Source of the DNA: Colletotrichum lupini
Taxonomy: Eukaryota; Ascomycota; Sordariomycetes; Glomerellales; Glomerellaceae
NCBI RefSeq assembly: GCF_023278565.1
Contig: NC_064675.1
Coordinates: 4,836,001 to 4,900,000 of the forward strand
Direction of reading: 5' to 3'
DNA length: 64,000 nucleotides
This document shows positions 24,153-34,584 of this stretch, piece by piece. The notes below the pieces were generated by a model. The model saw only the letters and a program-made list of their open reading frames with translations, ran no database searches and was not told where the DNA came from. The position numbers and the translations under genes were made by a program. Position 1 is the stretch's first letter, and each line of letters begins with the position of its first letter.

Positions 24153-25050
24153 CCGCAGAAGACTTCCTAGTTCAACATTTCAGGAGTTTAGCATGTACTT
24201 GCTGCATTTTCACCGCACAACTACGAAGGGCACGAAAGAAATGGGGTCTCTCAGCGAACGCAATTCCAACACGTTTGCCTTGGAGGGGACGAACTGATTT
24301 ACGGCTCTTCATGACAGCGAGCCGGAGTTTTGTACAAGTATTACGACTTTTTTCTTCTTTTTTTTTCTTTTTTTGACGCATTCACCCCTTTTTCTCTCGA
24401 CGTTCGTCGTGCTGGATACACAGCAATTCTTCTTCCCCTTGCTCTGTTTTCCGGCGTCCAAGAGGTATGATTGCGTTCAAGACTGGTAGAGGGAGGGTTC
24501 AAAACGGGATCAGGGGATGAAACGGATTCGTTCATACAGCAGCAACGCGGTTTGGAAGGGCAGGGGGGCAAGAGAAAAGTTTGCGTGAATGGACATACGC
24601 ACAGGGAGACACGAGAGCAAGACAGAAAACGAGAGACGAGAGATGGGAGAGAGGTGGAGAGGCTTTGGGGTCCGTCGTATAGATCCACTTGGATTTTCGA
24701 ACTCCTGTGTACTCTCGATTCCATAATTCTAATCAGTCTGAAGTTAACCGTTGCTCCCATAATGATGTGCGCGATAACATGCAGCGATCGCCAGGCGCGT
24801 GCGGCATATCAAACTATCATGGCTTGTAAGAAACCTACCCTCTGCACTCAGTAGGTAGGTCACGACGGGTTTCTCTTTTTGTTTGATCTTTTTTTGTTAT
24901 TCTTGGGTGCCCATTGCCTCATCTAGCTCGCCTAGTGTAAAGAACAAAGTCTATATCCGACCGCCTTACGTCTAGCAAAGCCTTTTTTTACGTTTTTAGA
25001 AAACTATCCGAAGCCATTCATCATGTCCGTATCCCATCATGCTTCATCAA
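24153..25050. other. Intergenic, convergent 3' ends
   Basis: 900 bp containing an interrupted poly-T stretch (24348-24375) and T-rich sequence near 24885 and 24985, consistent with 3' UTR and polyadenylation regions of the two converging genes. No gene seen. Confidence 0.6.
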
Positions 25051-27054
25051 CTACAAGAAGACCTCGAGGTTGATCTCGAGGGTGCTCACAGGGTATCTGT
25101 CGTCAACGTTAGCATCCAATGGTCATTTACCGTAATTAGAGAGGGAAAGAGGGAGGGGGGCTGTTTAATTTTACCTCAAGTCAAACTTCTCCAACACAGT
25201 AGGGTGCAAGATGCCGAACTCGCCGATGCGCGCCTCCTTGCCACCCAGACGCAGGTAGATGGCAGCCGCGTGGCCAGCGAAGAAAGTGGCCTCGTCAATC
25301 TCCTCGATCCAGTAGCCGTCAGGCTTGCTGGGGTTCTCAACGACCTTGAAGTCAACGCTCTTGCCTGCCTTCAGTCCCTCGTCATGAGTGAGGAAAGCTG
25401 TACGGAGCATCAAGAGGACACGGTCCAGAAGACCGTGAACAACCTCGAAACCACTGGTCTTACCATACCAGGCAGCAGCGAAGTGACGCTCATTGCGAGC
25501 CTTGCGCTCCAGAGACTCGTCCTTGAAGACGACGTCAGCTGACTCAAAGATCTTGATGGGGACGCTGTGCTTCTTGTTCTCGCGGATGGTCTTGAGAAGA
25601 CCAGGGACCAGGGATGTCCGCACAACCTGGTACTCGGCAGTCTTGGGGTTGGCAAGCTTGACAGCAGTCTTGCCGTCATCCTTGCGGTTCAGCCAGCCGA
25701 AGTTCTCGTCGTGGCTGCACAGAATCAGAGGCATTACTTCGCTCCAGCCAGACATGGCGGCCTCTGTCCGCACAATATCAGCGAGCTTATTGATCATGAG
25801 AGGCGCTCCAATGGTAGCGCTCTTGTTGGGAGAAGACCTAGGGAGGTTGTTGTAGCCGTAGCAGATAGCCAGGTCCTCCATGACGTCGCATTGGTGGAGC
25901 ACATCGGCACGGGTGACAGGGATTGACACGCTGAGAAGGTTGCTGTCCTTGTCGGAGGGCTTGGCGATGTACGCCATCTTGTTCAGGAGCTGGCACATCT
26001 TCTCGGGTGTTTCGCTAAGGCCAGTGCAAGCGTTGAGGTAGTCAATCTCAACATCGATCGTGCGGGGGGCGAGGGTTGGTGTCGTTCTTGATGCGCCGTT
26101 GTGCTCGGAAACGATCTTGACGGGCTCAACGGTGAAGGGCTCGGAGCAGTACTGCGAGAACATTGTAACCATCATGTCGCAGACAATATCGAGCTTGGTG
26201 GCGTCCGTTGCTGTCATCTCGATGAAGACGTTCTTGGTGTTGACGGTGATCTTAGAGTGGTCGCCGTTGATGATGGGCGGCAGCGAGCAGACAGTCCGGT
26301 TCTTGTCGTAGATGACGGGGTAGACGGGAGAGTCCTTGATAATGTGCAGGTACCTGCCGAGATGCTTGTCACTCTCGTAGAACTGCATCAGCTCCTCGCC
26401 GTCCATCTCCTTGGTCTGGTTCAGGGGCTTGAACTTGATGTCCTTGGCCGGCAGGGCCTCGTATGTGAAGGGGCCTTCTATCGTATCGAGGTCGTGGGTT
26501 CCGATGGCCACCAATGTTCTTTGTCTCGCCAAGTTCATGTGCAGCTTGTCCTGGAGGCCGATGAAGGAGTCGTAGCTCTCTTGGGTGAACTTGATGTTTC
26601 TGAGAATGGCACCAGCAACGAGGGGTCGGATTTTGCTGGTGTCCTGGGCGACGGTAATGACGGAGGCTTCAGGGTTCTTGGGTTCTACGACCTTGTAGTT
26701 GGGTGCGGCAACCTTCTCTCTGAAGATGTTGAGCATGAGCGCGATACCCTCGAAGCACAGCATGTCGTATCGGTTGGCGGGGATCTCGATCTTCAGCTGG
26801 GGCGGCTCCTGCACGCCATTGACAATCGGTCGGTCGTCATTCTCGGTGTCCTCGTCGAGCTCGATACCGAATTCGAAGCACAGGTCTTCGAACTCTTGGG
26901 TGGTGAAGCTGTGCGGGCGACGATCAGCAAGAGGCAGTATAGGGATGGCGGGGTCAAGATGTCTAGATCGGGGCGGACGGTGCCAGCACGGCGCAACTCA
27001 CTTTTGGCCTAGGGCCTTGTACAGATCGTACTTGTTGACGGATATGGTAGGCAT
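25051..27054 (-). CDS. frs1: Cytosolic phenylalanyl-tRNA synthetase beta subunit
   Basis: Beta subunit of the alpha2-beta2 PheRS that charges tRNA-Phe in the cytosol. Exons are 27054-27002 (starts [17 protein letters not shown]), 26908-25175 and 25096-25051; 611 codons, 610 aa, the usual eukaryotic/archaeal-type length. The B3/B4 editing region is in the first half ([40 protein letters not shown]). The B5 domain follows ([10 protein letters not shown]). The last part is the catalytic-like fold ([20 protein letters not shown]) ending [11 protein letters not shown] from the tiny third exon. Intron donors are GTGAGT and GTAAAA. Identification is secure. Confidence 0.96.
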
Positions 27055-28793
27055 GGTGAGAATTGGCGAGAGTCTCTCGAGGGTGCAGAGGTCTGTCTGG
27101 CGTCAGGGGCAGGAGAGGATTCAAGCAATGGTCAATTTCCGTCTCCAATATGGCCTTGAGTCACAGAAATTTTGGGGATACTCGGAGGTGAAGCAACTGC
27201 ATGCACGCATGGAAGGTTCGCCGGGGCGGGATGAAGTTGCTGCTTTAAGAGGTCAGTGGGAGTCATTTCGACTTCATCGCAGCCATTGGAGGGGCTGCGG
27301 GGTTGAGGGGCAGCAAAAGCAGCGGTCGCACTCGGCATCTCAATTTTCCAGGGTCCGATGTCAGAGAGTGGTCCGTGTCAACCGACACCGGGACGGGTTG
27401 CAGCGCAGCACAACGCAACCCAGCGCAGGCAGGAGAAATGGAAGCCATAAATCACCATATTCCTCTTCGGTGCAGGCCCATCGACAGCTGGCGGCCAGTG
27501 CACACAGCCGTGCGCATATTCCAGCCACGACATGTTTCGCCGCTGGTGGAAGGTGGGAGGGACACCTGAGCTGTTTGCTGGTAACGGGAAAGTTTGGCAG
27601 ATGCCTCACTGACAGCTCGTAGCTACCCACGGCGGTGACTAAAGGTATGGTAAGGTATTTCACCACCTTACCTAGGTGCTGGCCAAAATGCGCGCGGAGC
27701 AGAAAATGCTGGATTCCGATTCATTGCCTCAATCACAATCATGCGTTTCCGAATACCCAGACTCGGGACAACGTTAAATATGATGTAGCTGTCCCATAAC
27801 CCCTCCCCTCCATGAAGGTAGTGCATACTAAGTACCTACCTATGATCAGGTAGCTTAGCTGCAGGCTGATGACCCCTCCTCGGCCGGTCACCCGGGAGAT
27901 ATCTCACCAGGCCAAGAGGGAATGAAGCTGGACTTGAAAGTTGGCATGTCTCAAGCACAAGGTAGTCAGAAGAGTGCTACCTATGGTGCTTATTGTGTTA
28001 GCTATAGAGGGCATAGAAAATTCCAAGGAACGTGAGGACGTTGGAGGAGCGATACGTCAGTTAGTACCGAACCTGTGCTGCAAGTCCGCTTTTCAGCTGC
28101 TACGAAGATGCGGCAGCAAACGACAAGCAGCAGCCCCTCACCAGAAGAAAGGAAAGAGCACCTCTTCCTGGCTCCTGCACCCCTGCCTTACGACATCCAC
28201 CACCAAGAAGTTACGGGTACGTACCTTCCCTCTGTCAGACCTTGCCCAAGGCGGTCACAGATACAGGCTCTCGTAGGCGCCTAGAAATGCTGTTGCCCAT
28301 CACCGAACGACTAAGGTGGCCACCACAGCTGATAATTTAGGTGCGGTAAGGTAGCCCATTTCTGGTCGGGTGGGACAGCACCTGGAGCAGAAGCGAAAGA
28401 CGAACCTCAGAAACAGCACGTCAAACTTCCCTTCCCATGCCTCGTGCTTCCACTATCTATCTCAAATCAACACCCGGCCACGCTCTCCTCCACCACTGCC
28501 ACACGAACTTCACCACGACAACTAGCTGTGCCTTTCGCCAACCTGACGTCGGATCGTTGGCATGGTCTGCATGCTCGCAACCTCCTGATAATATCTGCCA
28601 TACCACTATCCTGGTTGCGTCGTCTCGGATTTTAGAGCCCCCCCAATCCCACAACGACCGCCGCTCGCCCTCAACCAACCCATTGCATCACCCGCACGCG
28701 ATCCACTCCGATCGCTCACAACCACGACGTCGACTCTCCTGAACATCATCCGACCCTCCCATCGATAAACGCGCCTGCGCAACCTCGCTCGCC
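27055..28793. other. Divergent promoter region, frs1 / PP2A-A
   Basis: 1.7 kb without a supportable gene. It contains a TTACCTAGGT copy of the intergenic motif near 27670 and a related CTACCTA/CAGGTAG pair near 27835-27852. The 300 bp before the PP2A-A ATG are CT-rich. Confidence 0.6.
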
Positions 28794-31059
28794 ATGGCAG
28801 ACGCGCCGAATACCCAGGACGAGCTCTACCCCATCGCCGTCCTCATCGACGAGCTAAAGGTATGGCGGTGACTCTGCCTGTCTAGCCCAACCCCGACGTC
28901 AGCCTTCAGCCGCCAGCGCACAACACATTGCTAACCCTTTCGCGATCCAGCACGACGATGTCCTCCTGCGTCTCAATGCCATTCACCGCCTCTCCACCAT
29001 CGCCCTCGCCCTAGGCGCCGAGCGCACGCGTGAGGAATTGATTCCCTTCCTCGACGGTATGTCTTGCGCATCCATCCCTATGTGAGCCAATATCTGAACT
29101 TTCAACCAGAGTCCGTTGAGGACGAGGATGAGGTGCTAGTCGCTCTCAGCGGCGAGCTGGGCAACTTCATCGAGTATGTCGGAGGCGCCCAATGGGGCCA
29201 TGTCCTCCTCTCCCCCCTCGAGAACCTCGCTGCCATCGAGGAACCCGTCGTGCGGGACAAGGTAGCTAGTGCCCCCTGCTCCACCCACCAGTCACATCGC
29301 CTAATCAAAGCAGGCCGTCGAGTCCCTCAACAAGATCTGCGAGGAGCTGTCCTCTCAGCAAGTCGAAGAATACTTCATCCCCTTGACCATCCGACTTTCA
29401 AAAGCAGACTGGTTCACTTCCAAGGTGTCTGGCTGCGGTCTCTACACATCGCCCTACAAGAAGGTGTCCCCGGGCATTCAAGAAGACCTCCGAAAGCAGT
29501 TTGGACAGCTTGTCCACGATGAGACACCCATGGTCAGACGCCAGGCTGCCACCAACCTGGCAAAGTTCGTCAAGGAGATGCCGGCCGCTATCGTTGTCGA
29601 AGAGATGATACCCCTTTTCCAGCACCTCGCCCAGGACGACCAGGACAGCGTCCGCCTACTTACCGTCGAGATCCTCATTTCCATCGCCGAGGTCGTACCC
29701 AAGGAGCAGCAGTCGAGTCACGGCGTTCTCCTCACTTCTCTGCGAAACCTGATTGAGGACAAGAGCTGGAGGGTTCGGTACATGATTGCAGACAGATTCG
29801 AGAAGGTTGGCAGGAATGAATACGCTCGTAGGGAGGGCCACGCTAATGCGCAAACAGATTTCCAAGGCTGTCGATGAGGAGGTCGTTTCAAGGGATCTGG
29901 TGCCATCTTTCGTGAAGCTCCTCAAGGACAACGAGGCAGAAGTCCGGACTGCGATTGCTGGACAAATACCAGGATTCTGTGCGCTTGTGGACCGCACTGT
30001 CCTTCTGAATGATATCATGAGCAGCGTGGAGGATCTCGTTTCCGACACCTCCCAGCATGTCAGAGCTGCTCTCGGTACCCAGATCAGCGGTCTCGCACCC
30101 ATCTTAGGAAAGCAAGAGTAGGTTCTATGAAGGCTACACTTCCGCCACAAGCGACTAATTCGTCACAGAACTATCGACCACCTTCTGCCCATGTTCTTGC
30201 AAATGCTGAAGGACGAGTTCCCCGAAGTTCGCCTCCACATTATTTCCAAGCTTGAACTCGTCAACCAGGGTATGTGCTAGCTTCCAAAACAAAAGCATCT
30301 TACTAACCCCTCTGCAGTCATCGGAATCGACTTGCTCTCCCAGTCTCTTTTACCCGCCATTGTGCAGCTTGCTGAGGACAAGCAGTGGCGTGTGAGACTG
30401 GCCATCATCGAGTACATTCCTCTTCTTGCCAGCCAGCTTGGAGTTAAGTTCTTCGATGAGAAGCTGAGCAACCTCTGCATGAGCTGGTTGGGCGATACCG
30501 TCTTCTCGATCCGCGAGGCGGCGACGCACAACCTGAAGAAGCTTACAGAGGTCTTTGGAGTCGAGTGGGCGAGCGAGGCGATCATTCCCAAGGTTATGGC
30601 TATGGGCAACCACCCCAACTACCTCTACCGAATGACAACCGCCTTTGCCATCACCGTAAGTTGAGGTCTTCGCCTTTATGGTACCAGAGATGCTAATGAT
30701 TTCAGACCCTTGCTTCTGTTGTGAGCCTTGATGTCATTGCTGACAAGATCTTGCCCATGTTGGACAAGCTCGTCGACGATGAGATCCCCAACATTCGCTT
30801 CAACGTCGCCAAGACATATGGCGTTCTGATTGACGTCCTCCGCCGTTTGCCTGAAGAAGGCACGATTTACTCCCTGGAGAAGGAGGGTGGCAGCTTCACC
30901 GCGTCTCCCAGAGGCATGGAACTGATCCAAACACGCGTCATTCCTAAGCTCGAGAAGCTGCAGAAGGACGACGACGTCGACGTGCGGTACTTTGCGACAA
31001 CGTCTGTGAACCAAGTGTCTGGACCTTCTTCTGGCGAACCTATGAATACATCACCATAG
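28794..31059 (+). CDS. tpd3: PP2A scaffold subunit A (PR65, Tpd3/Paa1-like)
   Basis: HEAT-repeat scaffold that joins the PP2A catalytic subunit to B-type regulatory subunits. Eight exons: 28794-28859, 28951-29056, 29110-29261, 29314-29805, 29858-30117, 30169-30269, 30318-30655 and 30706-31059; 623 codons, 622 aa. Repeated helical units are visible, such as [52 protein letters not shown] and [20 protein letters not shown], with the paired D/E...VR pattern of PR65 repeats. The N-terminus [14 protein letters not shown] opens HEAT 1. Length and repeat spacing match the family. The short Ser/Pro tail after the last repeat is fungal-specific. The junction after exon 4 uses a GTTGGC donor, but the phase is exact. 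Confidence 0.95.
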
Positions 31060-31500
31060 ATGAGAGACGTAATGAAGCAATTCCCAATCTTTTTATCAGG
31101 ACCGTCCCAAGACTCTTACCTTGCATGCTTCGACCAAACGCTACATGGTGCTGGGTGCTACTTCGGTTCCCCTGTCAGGCTTTACAGAAAAAGAAGAAGA
31201 CTAACTAGACAGAGAGAGGCGAGGTTTTCACTGGTGGTTAACGTTAGGAGAGATGTCTCCAGGGGCATGGAAGCGACCATAGATGGGGCACAATGGAGGA
31301 CGTGCATGGTTGAGCGTAGGTGACGTTGCCTGACATTCCCCCATTAAAGAAACACATTGTATGATACACCAGCAGCCGTCAGAGAAACGAGATGCAATAA
31401 CGAAGAATGTTATCTAGTACCGTCGTGACCGACGTTCTTTTGCGGGGTATCTTGAAGGTCTTGTCATTCGTCTAACTCGTTGCATGATGCTCTACCTTAG
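31060..31500. other. Intergenic, convergent 3' ends
   Basis: 441 bp between the PP2A-A and Efm4 stop codons. It presumably holds both 3' UTRs. Nothing else seen. Confidence 0.6.
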
Positions 31501-32436
31501 CTATGCCTGCCTCTGGAAGCACAAACTGCTGATGGTCTGGCCTTTGGCCCCGCCAAAGGTGAAGCTAGGATAATCCACCTTGCCCACAGCAACAAACTTG
31601 CCCGCATCTCCCTCATTCGAAGGACCCTCGAACCACTTCCTGAGCTCCTCCTCTGTCCAGTTACAGCTCGTGATGAGAAGCAGGCCGCCGGGCTTGACGA
31701 GGCGGAGCGCGCGGCCTCTGTATCCCTCGCAGATGCGCCTGCCTTGCGCGTCCTTTTCATCGCTGAGGCAGATTGCGTCAAAGGTGCCCTTGTCGAGGAC
31801 GACGTCCCAACCGTCTTTTTGGGTTCCGTTGAGCACGGTTTCCCAGGGTCCGTTTAGTACATCCCACTCTTCGAATTCTGGCTCTCTGGCGTCTGCCTCG
31901 TCGTCTTCGTCCCCGGCGGGTGCGTCGGACATGTCCTCATCCTCCTTGGCGGCAGCTTGCTGTCTCTGCGCCGCGATGCGGCGCGCCAGCTCGACGCTCT
32001 GCGGGGCGTAGTCGACGCCGAGGGCGCGGCCGGCCCAGCCCTCGTCGCGGAGGGCGAAGAGGAGGGAGCCGTTGCCGCAGCCGAGGTCGAGGAAGGTGGC
32101 GTCGGCTTGGCGGAGGGAGTGGTCGAAGGGGGCGGACTCGGTGAGGTCCTCGAGGTAGGTCAGGAGCTTTGACTCGGCGTCCGAGTCGTCGAACCAGACT
32201 GTGCCGCGGTCTTCAGGGTTCTGAGCGTTGTTTGTGAGTTCGGTTGTGTAGAGGGATGACCAGCTGTTTCAGTGGACCTGTTAGTTGGGGAATGCTCTTG
32301 GTGATGTAAGGGGGTTGGGTGTTGAGCGAAAGGGGAAAGTCATTCACTCGTGGCGTGGAGGGGCAATGAATTGAGTGACGAACTATTCTTTTGTCCCGAG
32401 CTTGGAGGGCTCCAGGTGTGCTGGGGTAGATGCCAT
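31501..32436 (-). CDS. efm4: Protein-lysine methyltransferase Efm4 (eEF1A)
   Basis: Seven-beta-strand SAM-dependent methyltransferase; the yeast orthologue Efm4 methylates a lysine of eEF1A. Exon 1 (32436-32384) encodes MASTPAHLEPSKLGTKE and the split Tyr of the conserved LGTKEYW motif. Exon 2 (32263-31501) starts WSSLYTTELTNN. In total 272 codons, 271 aa. SAM motif I is FLDLGCGNGSLLFAL. The post-motif GWDVVLDKGTFDAICLS is the family-specific DKGTFDA signature. The C-terminal strand is GGAKGQTISSLCFQRQA. An acidic insert (DEDMSDAPAGDEDDEADARE) lies between motif I and the following strand. Intron 1 has an unusual GTTCGT donor, accepted because it restores the motif. Confidence 0.92.
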
Positions 32437-33766
32437 TTTGGGTGCCGTTGTTGTCAGAACCGGAGTTCGGGAAGTAGTATGATGGCTTGGTAAAAGGACG
32501 AGTTCTTTGTGCCGAGAAAATGGACAATGATCAGCTATCCTTCAACCCGACACTCTAGATCCGAATTTGATGCCATCGCGAAAAGAAGTTTGGCGGGGTG
32601 TTGTGCCGTTGTCGACCCGGAGTGGAAGGCGGTGAGGGTCTTTTGGCTGGCGGGTGGGACACACCCCCACTTCTTTGCCTGGTCTCTGTATTGCTTTTGG
32701 CTCAGAGGTGCTAGGGATCCTTGCCCTGGCAATGGAGGGGTTGAGTTGGAAAGTTGCTGTAGGGCCAAAGGTTATGGCATCTGGCAGCTCGACATTGGTT
32801 GGTAGGATGGGTTTTGGGAGAGCAAGAACCCAAATCCAGATGGCGGTTCTGAGCAAGCTGCGGGGTAGAATTTGATGGGATAGGAGGAGGAAGACGACTG
32901 GCTTGCATTTGGTGGATTGATGAAATTGGTTACATGTCACCCGGCTCTTGGGGATAGGTACCTAGTTTTGACCTGTCTCTGCTTTCTCAAAAATGAGACC
33001 AGAGGGTAGAAGTACAGAGATAGGACAGCGGGAGCATTGACGTTTCCAAAATAGTTGGTGCGGTGCCAATGGTAGAACATACACCAGACAAGCTACTGCA
33101 CCCACACGAGCCTCTCTCCCTCCTCCTCTCAGTCTCAGTCTCCCATGCCTGCAAATACTTTCGCAGCGAGGAAATGCAAAACCGTTTCGATGGCAATGGT
33201 ACCCACGTCCGTCGAGGGAGTAGAGAAGCACAGATTACATATAAGCTGAGAAATAACGCACAGCTGGTAAGTGATGACTTCTCTGGATGGGAGCAGAGAG
33301 AGGGGTCTGTGTTTTACTAAACCCATTTGCCTGGTGACCCAAGTACCTCCTACACCAGGCGACGACATCGCCACCCATGTGTTTGCTCGTTGTGATACTT
33401 TTCGTCTCAAATGTTTTATTGTGCAAAGAGCACGACCGCGCCCTGCTGACAAGAGAGGAGGGGGTTTGGGGAAGGGGAGAGAGGAGAAAGGTGACGTTTC
33501 GTCTGGTGTCGTGAGGTTCGTTCATATACAGACACACAGCGCACGCTGACACCGTAACAACCCGTCGCCCTCTTTTTCTTCATCCACTCGTTCTCCTCCT
33601 TTCTTTGGCGTATCGCCAGACTCATCCTGGTGACTTCTTTTTCCTTCCAAAACCAGTTAATTAGAGTCAGCTCTCGATGCTCGCTCTATCACGAATCGAA
33701 TAGGATAATCATTAATCGACAACCTGACAGACTCCTGCCATCTATCGAATAGAAACGGGAGCCATA
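32437..33766. other. Promoter region, Efm4 / secreted protein
   Basis: 1.33 kb between divergent starts. An AGGTACCT palindrome is at 32956. No gene seen. Confidence 0.55.
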
Positions 33767-34245
33767 ATGTATAAGTTTCACCTCCTCCTCAGCTTCGCCC
33801 TCTTCCTCTTCCTAGCTCTCAGCGCAAGCGGCGCCGTTGCTGCGGCACACCATATCGACCGCCGGCAGGTTCATCTTGGAGCGCGACAGACTCCGGGCCA
33901 GGAAGAGACCAGAACCAGAGGAGTAAGTCTTTCGTAAAACGACGCGAGCAAACCTATCGTAAAGTCGTTCTTTAGCGGCTGACGTCGATATGAAATAGAC
34001 TTGTACGCAGATGAGCAACAAATGTAACTTGACAGGGCGAGATGCCCAGGTCTGCCCGGCGGACTACAACAGAGTCAGTCACCTACCTTGACATCACGGG
34101 TGCGAAAAGACCTCCAGTCGCACGAGCTAACATTAGCCCCCAGTGTCCCTTCGACGGCGCATCGTGTGTCCTGATTGAGCCAAAAGGGGATTCCAGCCGC
34201 AAGCCTGAGGTGCGTTGCGGCTATCTGGGCAGTACACGTTCGTGA
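33767..34245 (+). CDS. Small cysteine-rich secreted protein (candidate effector)
   Basis: Rebuilt from three exons, 33767-33922, 33999-34073 and 34144-34245, all in phase 0; 111 codons, 110 aa. Residues 1 to about 25 are a textbook signal peptide (MYKFHLLLSFALFLFLALSA then SGAVAAAHH). The mature part of about 85 residues contains six cysteines, all in the last 60 residues, with spacing C-x6-C-x9-C-x6-C-x6-C-x16-C, enough for three disulfides. Exon 2 begins TCTQMSNKCNLTG and exon 3 CPFDGASCVLIEPKG. Donors are GTAAGT and GTCAGT; intron 2 has GCTAAC before CAG. I recognise no named domain. A KEX2-like DRRQ occurs just after the signal peptide. A role outside the cell is inferred from signal peptide and cysteine content only. 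Confidence 0.75.
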
Positions 34246-34584
34246 ATCAGGAATGGGATGGTTGTGAGAAACGGCAAGAAAGCAAGCAACTTGTGAAGGT
34301 ACCCTGGAGACTATCTAGGCTCTCCGTTTTCAGTAGAGAGCAGACATCCAAGTGTTCCTTCTGGTATGAATGTGAATCTTCAGTCATGAATTCCGCCCCT
34401 TTCCATCCGCATTGTTGATGGTTGACTCCTGTCCCCTTCCTTCTGGCCAAGACTCTTCAACCAGTCTAGACCTCTTTCCATGCTCGTAACGCAGCAAATT
34501 CGATTGGATATACCGCTCATCTACATGGACTGCCGCCAGGTAACCAAAGCATCTTTCTTCGCACTCGGCTTATCTTGAACACGC
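34246..34584. other. Intergenic, convergent 3' ends
   Basis: 339 bp between two converging genes. No feature seen. Confidence 0.55.
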
